From an uncultured Prevotella sp. (GTDB lineage Bacteria > Bacteroidota > Bacteroidia > Bacteroidales > Bacteroidaceae), in contig URDM01000024.1 in the NCBI GenBank assembly GCA_900546575.1, positions 1-34,582 on the forward strand: 34,582 bases of DNA, written 5' to 3'. The notes below the pieces were generated by a model, which worked only from the letters and a program-made list of their open reading frames with translations, made no database searches and was not told the DNA's origin. How positions within the stretch are numbered: the stretch's first letter is position 1; each line of letters begins with the position of its first letter. Positions 17,423 through 24,449 of this stretch are shown here, piece after piece. Both the position numbers and the translations under genes were made by a program.

Positions 17423-17785
17423 CTATCCTATTGCAAACACCCCGACTATGGATAAGCAAGCCAATGCGCCTACTATGGCATAGCGACGTGTGGTTTTGCG
17501 CGAACTTTGTAGCTGTATTATTGAACAAGCCAGAAAGTAGTTGGCTATAGGATAGAACAAAGTATTGAATACTGTGCCGACATTATCGTCATTAGCTCTC
17601 AGCTTGAACTTTATCTGCAGAGCGTAGTGAACTACCAGTATCAGCATTGTTGCAGCCAGCAGCAGTCGTGACTTCTCGTATTGCGGGGTAGTGGAATTCT
17701 GGTACAGTCGCGAAACAAGCAGTTGCAGCATAAGCATTGCGAATACAAGCAAGCATGTGTATTGTAATGTAAATAATGATTCCAT
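17423..17785 (-). CDS. AraC-type regulator, N-terminal membrane fragment (ends at in-frame amber)
   Basis: 120 residues with about four hydrophobic segments (about 8-25, 41-57, 71-90 and 104-119) and short charged loops. It resembles the N-terminal membrane region of Bacteroidetes regulators that join several transmembrane helices to an AraC-type domain. It ends at TAG 17423-17425, followed in the same frame by five codons (YTSGN) and the Met of the downstream fragment. The stop falls at the end of a membrane helix rather than at a domain border. Possible explanations are a recent nonsense mutation, an assembly error, readthrough or a real split gene. Confidence 0.75.
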   Translation of the reverse strand: MESLFTLQYTCLLVFAMLMLQLLVSRLYQNSTTPQYEKSRLLLAATMLILVVHYALQIKFKLRANDDNVGTVFNTLFYPIANYFLACSIIQLQSSRKTTRRYAIVGALACLSIVGVFAIG

Positions 17786-17847
17786 ATCGTAATAGAAATA
17801 TTAAAAGCAGTATATAGTAGTAATCTTTTCGCTTATCTTTAACATTA

Positions 17848-17855
17848 CAAAATTA
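17848..17855 (-). promoter_or_regulatory. Probable -7 box for the split AraC-type gene
   Basis: The minus strand reads TAATTTTG, 62 bp upstream of the start at 17785. The -33 element is not clear. Confidence 0.45.
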
Positions 17856-17906
17856 CCATTTATTTTCAAGAAACGAATATTTGTAATCGAATTTTATTCT
17901 TTTTTT

Positions 17907-17934
17907 AATTTAAGTTTCGCAAGCGAAAGTAGTT
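17907..17934. repeat. 28-nt dispersed repeat, second copy (inverted relative to 3221-3248)
   Basis: This is the exact reverse complement of 3221-3248, with the core TTTCGCAAGCGAAA that can form a small TTTCGC/GCGAAA hairpin. Both copies are in noncoding DNA, almost 15 kb apart. Confidence 0.9.
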
Positions 17935-17958
17935 CGAAATGCCGCTAATGTGAATACA

Positions 17959-18002
17959 AAAAAAATGAGGGTGTTCAAAACATTTCTGTTTTGACACCCT
18001 CA
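17959..18002 (-). terminator. Terminator of the SFG-repeat protein gene
   Basis: TGAGGGTGTTCAAAACA (17966-17982) pairs with TGTTTTGACACCCTCA (17987-18002) apart from one bulged base. On the minus strand the hairpin is followed by a T run (the A run at 17958-17965 on the plus strand), so it ends transcripts coming from 18059-19084. Confidence 0.85.
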
Positions 18003-18058
18003 CCCTTCATTTTGACCTTTATATATAGTGTTGTTGTCCTATGATTGTATACTATGTT

Positions 18059-19084
18059 TTAGCGACGGCTTCCGAATGAGCCATGGCTTCCGCCACTATT
18101 GTTGCTTCTGCTTCCACCATTTGAGCGCGAACCGCCTCCGAATGATGCTCCTCCATTGCTGCGTGAACCTCCGAATGAGCTACGTGAGCCGAACGAAGAA
18201 CTGTTGTTGGAGCGCGAACCGCTTCCGAACGAATACCCGTTTGAACGTGAACCGCTACCGAATGAAGATGAGTTGCTGCGGTTGCTGTTGCCGAACGAAG
18301 GTCTTGACTGGTTTGAAGTGTTGGGACGTGTGAACGTATTGCGTGGTGTGCTATATACGTCGTCACCTCCACGTCGAGAACCAAACTGTCCGCGATTAGT
18401 GCTGTTGTCGTTCAGTTGCTGTCTTACTGTAGTACGTGTGCTGCTGCCACGGCTGCCGAACGAACTCTGCTGACGGTTGTTATTGTTGCCGAACGAACCG
18501 TACTGACGGTTTGTTATAGGTTGCGGATTGCGTGAACCGAACGACTGTCTGTTGCCACGTCCATAGTCACCACGGTCAAATCCGTCGCGCATTCCAAAGT
18601 GGTTGTCGCCACGACGCGGACCATAGTCACGTCCATGATACCAAGAACGTCCACGGTTCATGCCCCATGAGTGTCCGCCACAATAGCTTACGTACACAGT
18701 AGGACGATTGAAGTAGAAGTAGTCGCGATGCGGATAGCGGGCGTAAATGCCAAAGTGCCAGTAGCCTGCGTTGAAGTAAAGCGGGCGATAGAAGTAGGCT
18801 GCGTCGCAGAAAGCACGATACTGCCAGTCGAGCAGAACATAGCTCATGTCGAGATTGCGGTAGCGCCAATAGGCACCATACAGATCGTCGACGGTATTTA
18901 CACTCATAAGGTAGTCGAGGTTTATCTCGTATGCTGCCTCATACTGGTCGTTGGTCAGATTCAGTTCATAAGCCATCTTGTCCGTCAGGAACAAAGCCTG
19001 CTGGCGAGCCTGTTCATAACTCATGGCGTTTGACGACATCGTGAACGCCATCAGAAGCATTAGTATGGAAATCAGCTTTTTCAT
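18059..19084 (-). CDS. Secreted protein with SFG/RS-rich low-complexity C-terminus
   Basis: 341 residues, not assignable to a family with confidence. Residues 1-20 are a signal peptide ending SSNA. Residues 21-140 form a folded-looking part with a helical start containing ELNLTNDQYEAAYEINLDYL (LTxxQ-like, as in some periplasmic stress sensors), followed by many Tyr, Trp and Phe. Residues 141-180 are Gly/Arg/Asp-rich. Residues 181-341 are a disordered tail with about a dozen SFG(S/N/G) motifs separated by Ser, Arg and Asn, with very few hydrophobics other than Phe. The single Cys at 135 lies outside the tail, which is strongly basic. It has its own promoter and terminator. Likely location is periplasm or surface; function is unknown. 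Confidence 0.85.
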   Translation of the reverse strand: MKKLISILMLLMAFTMSSNAMSYEQARQQALFLTDKMAYELNLTNDQYEAAYEINLDYLMSVNTVDDLYGAYWRYRNLDMSYVLLDWQYRAFCDAAYFYRPLYFNAGYWHFGIYARYPHRDYFYFNRPTVYVSYCGGHSWGMNRGRSWYHGRDYGPRRGDNHFGMRDGFDRGDYGRGNRQSFGSRNPQPITNRQYGSFGNNNNRQQSSFGSRGSSTRTTVRQQLNDNSTNRGQFGSRRGGDDVYSTPRNTFTRPNTSNQSRPSFGNSNRSNSSSFGSGSRSNGYSFGSGSRSNNSSSFGSRSSFGGSRSNGGASFGGGSRSNGGSRSNNSGGSHGSFGSRR

Positions 19085-19132
19085 AATGTATATGTTTTAT
19101 ATTGTTCGACAAATGTTTTCTTTTTACACTTG

Positions 19133-19164
19133 CAAAGGTACATACACATTATGGGCTGGCAAAA
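19133..19164 (-). promoter_or_regulatory. Promoter of the SFG-repeat protein gene
   Basis: Minus strand: TTTTG (19160-19164), 19 nt, TACCTTTG (19133-19140), a near-ideal Bacteroidetes promoter about 50 bp before the start codon. The TTTTG overlaps the T tract of the upstream hairpin at 19165-19195. Confidence 0.75.
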
Positions 19165-19195
19165 GGATTTTCCCTAAACCCCTGTGGGAAAATCC
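19165..19195 (-). terminator. Hairpin terminator of the HdeD-like gene
   Basis: GGATTTTCCC (19165-19174) and GGGAAAATCC (19186-19195) form a perfect 10-bp stem with an 11-nt loop; on the minus strand it is followed by TTTT. It lies about 70 bp after the stop of the gene at 19267-19896. Confidence 0.6.
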
Positions 19196-19200
19196 CTATT
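19184..19200 (+). promoter_or_regulatory. 17-nt shared motif, copy 1 (upstream of SFG-repeat gene)
   Basis: GTGGGAAAATCCCTATT matches copy 2 at 20022-20038 (minus strand, GTAGGGAAATCCCTATT) at 15 of 17 positions. Its GT end faces the SFG gene promoter, 19 nt from the -33 box, which suits an activator site near -60. It partly overlaps a terminator arm, so structure is an alternative explanation. Confidence 0.5.
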
Positions 19201-19266
19201 GTGTTGTTTCCAGCCTTTTATAATATAGGTTTAAGCCTTTTGAAATGTTGGTTTAAACCTTTACGG

Positions 19267-19896
19267 TTATTGGTTCGGGTCTTTTGGTTGCTGCTCGTCT
19301 TCCTTTACGTCAGTACTTACGCTACGCTCCATGCTGCGACGCAACTGGTGCAGCTTGATGGCGTTGGTCAGTTCCACAACTCCATAGACAATCATGGTCC
19401 AGCCTATAACGAATAACGGAGCCGATGCAATAGATGATGGCGAAACAATAGCTACAATACCTATAAGCAGAGTAAGAGCCGGCATAATCCAATAGTAGAA
19501 CCCGATGCGTGCCATGCGTGATGCTGCTACAAGATTAGCCATCTGGCTTATGGCTCCCAGTATGAGTATGGCTGCAAGAATGTACATCAGGCTTTGCACG
19601 AATGTGTTGGGCATAAGAGCCAGGATGAGTCCAAGGATGAGGCTGCCCAGTCCTACGATTGGAAACGTTGGCTTCATGCCAGTCAGCTGTCTGCCGTCGG
19701 CATCAAACACCTGTATGTCGTTTTTCTTGCCTCGTGCAATGAAGTAAGTTACGCACGAGAACACTCCTGACAGGAAGAACAGCACACCAATGGCAATAGT
19801 TATCCACGTTACGGTAAGTTCGCGATACTTCACGATGAGCGCTCCTACAATAATGGCGCACAATGCGCGCACAACAGAACTTTGAAATACTTTCAT
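19267..19896 (-). CDS. HdeD/DUF308-family membrane protein
   Basis: 209 residues from MKVFQSSVVRAL; a longer frame from 19959 is rejected because its upstream part covers the promoter. About six transmembrane segments arranged as paired helices (about 8-24, 28-50, 82-100, 103-123, 135-152 and 156-178), with a cytoplasmic loop (FDADGRQL) after the second, fit the HdeD-like family. The tail is hydrophilic with many charged residues (RSMERSVSTDVKEDEQQPKD). E. coli HdeD helps acid resistance at high cell density; a role in envelope or acid stress here is inference. It has its own promoter and shares an upstream region with the divergent lipoprotein gene. Confidence 0.85.
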   Translation of the reverse strand: MKVFQSSVVRALCAIIVGALIVKYRELTVTWITIAIGVLFFLSGVFSCVTYFIARGKKNDIQVFDADGRQLTGMKPTFPIVGLGSLILGLILALMPNTFVQSLMYILAAILILGAISQMANLVAASRMARIGFYYWIMPALTLLIGIVAIVSPSSIASAPLFVIGWTMIVYGVVELTNAIKLHQLRRSMERSVSTDVKEDEQQPKDPNQ

Positions 19897-19956
19897 ATCT
19901 TCTTCTTTTTTTGATAGAGTACAATAATAAATAGTGTACAATAATAATGTGTATGG

Positions 19957-19987
19957 CAAATTTATACATTATTATCTATATAGACAA
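19957..19987 (-). promoter_or_regulatory. Promoter of the HdeD-like gene
   Basis: Minus strand: TTG (19985-19987), 20 nt, TAAATTTG (19957-19964). The start codon at 19896 lies about 60 bp downstream. Confidence 0.65.
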
Positions 19988-20021
19988 CAGTAATGTCGTT
20001 TTTATGACAGATAAAGTAGCA

Positions 20022-20038
20022 AATAGGGATTTCCCTAC
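20022..20038 (-). promoter_or_regulatory. 17-nt shared motif, copy 2 (between divergent HdeD-like and lipoprotein genes)
   Basis: On the minus strand this reads GTAGGGAAATCCCTATT, near-identical to 19184-19200. Its GT end faces the lipoprotein promoter, 22 nt from the -33 TTG at 20061, mirroring the arrangement at the SFG gene. It could also affect the divergent HdeD-like promoter, 34 nt away. Confidence 0.5.
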
Positions 20039-20060
20039 TTACTATTATGGTTTTTATACA

Positions 20061-20090
20061 TTGCCGTATTGTTTGGTTTTTCTATCTTTG
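20061..20090 (+). promoter_or_regulatory. Promoter of the acidic lipoprotein gene
   Basis: TTG (20061-20063), 19 nt, TATCTTTG (20083-20090); the start codon is 29 bp beyond the -7 box. Confidence 0.75.
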
Positions 20091-20119
20091 CACCAGAAAA
20101 TAATTAAAACACATACATT

Positions 20120-20815
20120 ATGAAACGAATTTATACTTTCCTTACAATGTTCATGTTGGCATTAATGCCGGCAATGATGACAAGTTGCGATACTGATGAT
20201 GAGTATTGGTGGGACGACTATTATGGTGAATGGTATGACAAATACGATTGGTATAATGATCCTTTTGATCATGGTAACAACCAGCTTGTATCTATGGCTC
20301 GCACCCTTAACGGCACATGGACTGGTAAAGCCAAGAGCGATTATAAAGAAGATAATGGTCAGTGGTATACGGCTTATTTCAATGTAGAATTCACCTTCAC
20401 GCAGTACACCTCTTATTCATGCAACGGTACAGGTTACGAGACGGATTCTGATGATACGGGCTATTCAGAGGTTAGACGTTTCAAGTGGTATATCGACCCA
20501 CGTACGGGCAATATCAATATAGAGTACATCCCGAGCAAATCCCGATACCTTCTCGATGCAAACGGCAATTCCGATACATCTGGTTTCTTCCTCGGATGGG
20601 ACTCTAAAGAGAAGCAGGATTTGTTCAACGGAGTTATGGAAGGCATCAACGTTGACGAGCACATAACGTTCGATTGCGAGCGTGTCACTGGTCGCGGCAC
20701 ACGTGCCCTTGGCTCAGATTCTGTACAGACAACATCACAGGGCAAGTCGTATGGCAAGGGTGTCACCCTGAAGCGCATCGACAATAATGTACCGAAGACT
20801 CTGCGTCGCAGATAA
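20120..20815 (+). CDS. Acidic, aromatic-rich lipoprotein of unknown function
   Basis: 231 residues. The signal peptide ends in a lipobox with the lipid-bearing Cys at C23 (AMMTSC). Directly after it comes a segment (24-50) made almost wholly of Asp, Glu, Tyr and Trp, starting DTDDEYWWDDYY. Acidic residues just after the Cys resemble the Bacteroidetes lipoprotein export signal for surface display, so outer-face anchoring is plausible. Residues about 55-190 look like a beta-rich domain beginning LNGTWTGKA, as in lipocalin-like lipoproteins; the tail is basic (PKTLRRR). Similar small proteins occur in Prevotella, but no family is recognised with confidence. The promoter carries the shared 17-nt motif. 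Confidence 0.85.
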   Translation: MKRIYTFLTMFMLALMPAMMTSCDTDDEYWWDDYYGEWYDKYDWYNDPFDHGNNQLVSMARTLNGTWTGKAKSDYKEDNGQWYTAYFNVEFTFTQYTSYSCNGTGYETDSDDTGYSEVRRFKWYIDPRTGNINIEYIPSKSRYLLDANGNSDTSGFFLGWDSKEKQDLFNGVMEGINVDEHITFDCERVTGRGTRALGSDSVQTTSQGKSYGKGVTLKRIDNNVPKTLRRR

Positions 20816-20876
20816 TATAGGAACGGCTGACTCCAGTCCGAAGCACAGCAAGAATATTAAAACAGCAAACTTTAGT

Positions 20877-20900
20877 AGCGGAGGCCGAAAGACCTCCGCT
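20877..20900 (+). terminator. Terminator after the lipoprotein gene
   Basis: AGCGGAGG (20877-20884) and CCTCCGCT (20893-20900) form an 8-bp GC-rich stem with the loop CCGAAAGA, followed by ATTGTTATTG. It lies about 60 bp after the stop. Confidence 0.65.
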
Positions 20901-20932
20901 ATTGTTATTGTGTAAAATCCCATTCTTTTCCA

Positions 20933-20962
20933 TTGTTTATTTTCTGTAATTCCGTAACTTTG
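20933..20962 (+). promoter_or_regulatory. tcdA promoter
   Basis: TTG (20933-20935), 19 nt, TAACTTTG (20955-20962), 25 bp before the start codon at 20988. Confidence 0.75.
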
Positions 20963-20987
20963 CAAATAGCAAACAAAGTGAGAGACA

Positions 20988-21743
20988 ATGGAAAAAGAAA
21001 ATGATATATTCCAGAGAGCCGAATTGCTCTTGGGCAACGATGTGATGAATCAAATAGCCTCCAAGCGTGTCATCGTGTTTGGGGTAGGAGGCGTTGGCAG
21101 TTGGTGTGTAGAGTGTCTGGTACGTTCAGGCATACGTCGCATTACGATAGTCGACTTCGACAGCGTGTGTGCATCTAATGTCAACCGTCAGCTTATGGCC
21201 ACAACCGCCACTATAGGTCGTGTCAAGGTGGAGGCGTTAAAGGAGCGATTGCTCCAAATCAACCCTGATTGCGAGGTCACAGCCTTGCAGAAGGTGTTCA
21301 CCGAGGAAACAGCCGACGAGTTCTGTCTCGACCAGTATGACTATATTATCGATGCCATTGACTCGCTTAAGGACAAGGTGGCGCTCATAATGCGCGCATG
21401 TCAGACCTCAGCTGTTTTCTTCTCTTCTATGGGAGCAGCCTTGAAGATGGATCCAACCAGAATACGTGTGGCAGAGTTTTGGAAAGTGCGTGGCTGTCCG
21501 CTTGGCTCAGCCTTGCGCAAGCGTATGAAGCGTGCCCAACTTAAGCCTGCCCACAAGTTCCAATGTGTGTATAGCGAGGAATTGCTTGACAATGTCGGTC
21601 CGCAACCCGAACCTGAATCAAAGAGGCAAACCAATGGCAGCATGTCGCACATTACAGCCATCTTTGGCTTCACCATTGCAGGATTGGTGCTCAACGATAT
21701 TCGCGATAAAGCACTAAAAGTCGACAACGAACACAACAATTAA
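20988..21743 (+). CDS. tcdA: tRNA threonylcarbamoyladenosine dehydratase (ThiF/E1-like)
   Basis: 251 residues of the ThiF/MoeB E1-like superfamily, close in size to E. coli TcdA (CsdL). The nucleotide-binding loop GVGGVGSWC (32-40), the acidic strand end VDFD (55-58), the NRQL motif (66-69) and the YDYIIDAIDSLKDKVALI helix are visible. The later SSMGAALKMDPTRIRVAEFWK segment is characteristic of TcdA, which activates the threonylcarbamoyl group of t6A37 with ATP and cyclises it to ct6A. This is a housekeeping tRNA modification gene in the cytoplasm. It is transcribed alone and separated from the polysaccharide exporter by 72 bp. Confidence 0.93.
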   Translation: MEKENDIFQRAELLLGNDVMNQIASKRVIVFGVGGVGSWCVECLVRSGIRRITIVDFDSVCASNVNRQLMATTATIGRVKVEALKERLLQINPDCEVTALQKVFTEETADEFCLDQYDYIIDAIDSLKDKVALIMRACQTSAVFFSSMGAALKMDPTRIRVAEFWKVRGCPLGSALRKRMKRAQLKPAHKFQCVYSEELLDNVGPQPEPESKRQTNGSMSHITAIFGFTIAGLVLNDIRDKALKVDNEHNN

Positions 21744-21815
21744 TCCGTTTTGCAGTTATATATATTATATAATGTATAGATATAACAGTTTAACGTATTC
21801 ACATAATAATTCATA

Positions 21816-24401
21816 ATGAGACGATACATAGTATACATATTGCTCGCTCTTCTGATGCCTTTGGCGGCAGCAGCACAGTCAATGACCGACGATCAGGTTA
21901 TGGCATTTGTAGCCAAGGAGCATGCAGCCGGCACGTCAAATGCCCAGATAGTAACCAAACTCATGCAGCGTGGAGTTGACATATCACAGATACGTCGCGT
22001 GCGCACCAAGTACGAGAGCCAGATGAATCAAGGCTCGATGAGTTCTATGTCAGGCAAGGGCGCAAGTGAAGCTTCACGTATGCGCACCAACAACGGCAAG
22101 AAACGTCAGGACTATGGCAAGAAGGTTGATGCTGAGGCTGCCGAATATTCTTCGCAGCGAGTAAAAGCGCAACCTGACCGCAGCTATACTCACACCTACG
22201 ACGATAACGATGAGGAGTATGTCGACTTTCAGAAAGAAATGTCTGGATTGATTAAGAACGACATAGATAATAAGGCAGACGGCACGTCGAAGAGCGCAAA
22301 CCGTGTATTCGGCCGCGACATATTCAACAGCAAGCTACTTTCTTTCGAGCCCAACATGAACATAGCCACACCTCAGAACTATCGTCTTGGTCCTGGTGAT
22401 GCCGTAATTATCGACATCTATGGAGCATCACAGAAGACCGAGCAATGTACCGTATCGCCCGATGGCGACGTTACAATCGAGGGCTACGGACCGGTTCAGG
22501 TGTCAGGACTCACCGTGGCACAGGCCAATGCACGCCTGCGTTCTACGCTCGGCAGTCGCTATACAAGCAGCCGTGTACGCCTTACGGTAGGTCAGACACG
22601 TACTATTATGGTCAATGTGATGGGCGAGGTGCGTCTGCCAGGCACATACACTTTGTCGGCTTTCGCTACAGTATTCCACGCCCTATACATGGCAGGAGGC
22701 ACTAACGACCTTGGTACATTGCGCAACATAAAGGTTTATCGTAGCGGTAGACTCGTTACCGTAGTCGACATTTACGACTATATTCTCAACGGACGTCTTA
22801 CTGGCAATGTGCGTCTTGCCGAAGGCGATGTCATCGTGGTAGGTCCCTACGACTGCCTTGTCAATATTTCGGGCAAGGTGAAGCGTCCTATGTTCTACGA
22901 GATGAAGAAGAACGAGTCGGTAGCTTCACTTCTCAAATATGCAGGTTCGTTCACAGGCGATGCCTACACCAAGGCTGTTCGTGTCAATCGCAAGACCGGA
23001 CGCGAGTATTCTGTCTATAATGTAGGCGAGTTCGACTTCTCAAGTTTCCAGATAGCCGATGGCGACTCGGTTGAGGTAGACTCCATCTTGCCTCGTTTTG
23101 CCAATACCGTAGAGGTACGTGGCGCAGTATTCCGCCCCGGCAAGTACAATCTTGGAGGTCAGGTCAACAGCGTGCGCACTCTTCTTGCCCAGGCAGAGGG
23201 CGTGACCGAGAAAGCCTTTACAGCTCGTGCCGTTATGCATCGTATGAAGGCCGACCGCACTCTTGAGGCTATACGTGTCGATGTAGCAGGCATCTTGAGC
23301 GGACGAGTAGCCGATATACCGTTGAAGGAGAATGATGTTCTCTTCATTCCTACACGTTCTGAAGAAATACAGGAGCGCACCATCACCATACGTGGCGAGG
23401 TAAACTATCCTGGCACATATCGTTATGCCGAGAATGAGACCGTTGAAGACTTCGTGCTTCAGGCAGGCGGATTGACCGACCGTGCCTCGTCAGTTAATGT
23501 CAACATAAGCCGTCGCATTACCGACCCTAAGGCTTTGCGTCCCGATTCAGTCATAGCCCAGACCTTTACCGTATCGTTGAAGGATGGGTTTGCAGTAGAT
23601 GGACGACCTGAGTTCAAGCTTATGCCATTCGATGAAGTGTATGTAATGCGCAGCCCAGCCTATAGCGAACAGCAGAATGTAAGTGTTGAGGGCGAAGTAG
23701 TGTTTGCAGGAATGTACACTTTGCCTAAGGACAATGTACGATTGAGCGAGCTGTTCCGCAAGTCAGGCGGTTCCAACGGACTTGCCTATATCAAGGGAGC
23801 ACGCCTTATGCGTCGTGCCAACGAGACCGAGAAGGAGCGTATGCGTGCTGTGTTGCGTATGCAGCAGGAGCAGTTGCAGAAGAATCTGCTACAGCTTTCG
23901 GCAAGCAGCAACAATGCAGGTGGTCTGCAGCAGGCTGCCGAGGGAGCCAAGAATGCCGAACTTGCCAAGTTCAATGTGCCCGACGAATATCCCGTAGGCA
24001 TCGACCTTGAGAAGGCATTGAAGAATCCTGGTAGTGATGCCGACGTAGTGTTGCGCGAGGGCGACCGTCTCATCGTGCCTAAGTACAACGGAACGGTCAA
24101 GGTGAATGGAGCTGTTATGTATGCCAATACCGTAGCCTACGAGAAGGGCAAGCGTGCCTCTTACTATATCGATCAGGCAGGAGGCTATGCTACAGATGCC
24201 GTCAAGAGTCATGCTTACATTATATATATGAATGGTTGTGTGGCAAAGGTAAGCCATGGTGCACGCGTAATGCCGGGTTGTGAGATAGTGGTTCCAGCCA
24301 AACTGAAGCGCAAGATGAGTATGGCAGAGACCATGAGCCTCGGCACAAGCATGTCGTCGATAGCCGCCATGATAGCTACGATAGCCAATCTGACGAAGTA
24401 A
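21816..24401 (+). CDS. Wza-like polysaccharide export protein with six SLBB repeats
   Basis: 861 residues with signal peptide MRRYIVYILLALLMPLAAAAQ and no lipobox Cys. A hydrophilic N-terminal region (about 22-180) precedes the polysaccharide export domain (about 185-262, YRLGPGDAVIIDIYG). Six SLBB-type repeats follow, starting near 263, 347, 430, 522, 620 and 760, each with a VxGxVxxPGxY-like beginning. The C-terminus (about 832-861) is Met/Ala/Ser-rich and may span the membrane. It should form the outer membrane or periplasmic channel for capsule or exopolysaccharide, partnering with the Wzz protein at 26944. More SLBB repeats than E. coli Wza are usual for Bacteroidetes. It is the first gene of the polysaccharide locus and keeps the higher GC of the left flank. 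Confidence 0.93.
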   Translation: MRRYIVYILLALLMPLAAAAQSMTDDQVMAFVAKEHAAGTSNAQIVTKLMQRGVDISQIRRVRTKYESQMNQGSMSSMSGKGASEASRMRTNNGKKRQDYGKKVDAEAAEYSSQRVKAQPDRSYTHTYDDNDEEYVDFQKEMSGLIKNDIDNKADGTSKSANRVFGRDIFNSKLLSFEPNMNIATPQNYRLGPGDAVIIDIYGASQKTEQCTVSPDGDVTIEGYGPVQVSGLTVAQANARLRSTLGSRYTSSRVRLTVGQTRTIMVNVMGEVRLPGTYTLSAFATVFHALYMAGGTNDLGTLRNIKVYRSGRLVTVVDIYDYILNGRLTGNVRLAEGDVIVVGPYDCLVNISGKVKRPMFYEMKKNESVASLLKYAGSFTGDAYTKAVRVNRKTGREYSVYNVGEFDFSSFQIADGDSVEVDSILPRFANTVEVRGAVFRPGKYNLGGQVNSVRTLLAQAEGVTEKAFTARAVMHRMKADRTLEAIRVDVAGILSGRVADIPLKENDVLFIPTRSEEIQERTITIRGEVNYPGTYRYAENETVEDFVLQAGGLTDRASSVNVNISRRITDPKALRPDSVIAQTFTVSLKDGFAVDGRPEFKLMPFDEVYVMRSPAYSEQQNVSVEGEVVFAGMYTLPKDNVRLSELFRKSGGSNGLAYIKGARLMRRANETEKERMRAVLRMQQEQLQKNLLQLSASSNNAGGLQQAAEGAKNAELAKFNVPDEYPVGIDLEKALKNPGSDADVVLREGDRLIVPKYNGTVKVNGAVMYANTVAYEKGKRASYYIDQAGGYATDAVKSHAYIIYMNGCVAKVSHGARVMPGCEIVVPAKLKRKMSMAETMSLGTSMSSIAAMIATIANLTK

Positions 24402-24449
24402 AGGGTTAATAAGCATAGTAAGCACCTTATTTTATAAGGAGGAATAAAT

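Noticed and set aside
18099..18473. Plus-strand frame rich in Glu, Pro and Leu opposite the SFG-repeat tail
   Set aside because: Its EREPLPNE-like repetition is just the complement of the SFG/RS codons of the real gene.
21741..21815. AT-rich palindromic spacer before the exporter, considered as an invertible capsule promoter
   Set aside because: No pair of flanking inverted repeats of the length used by Bacteroides promoter-inversion systems was found, nor a clear TAnnTTTG box.
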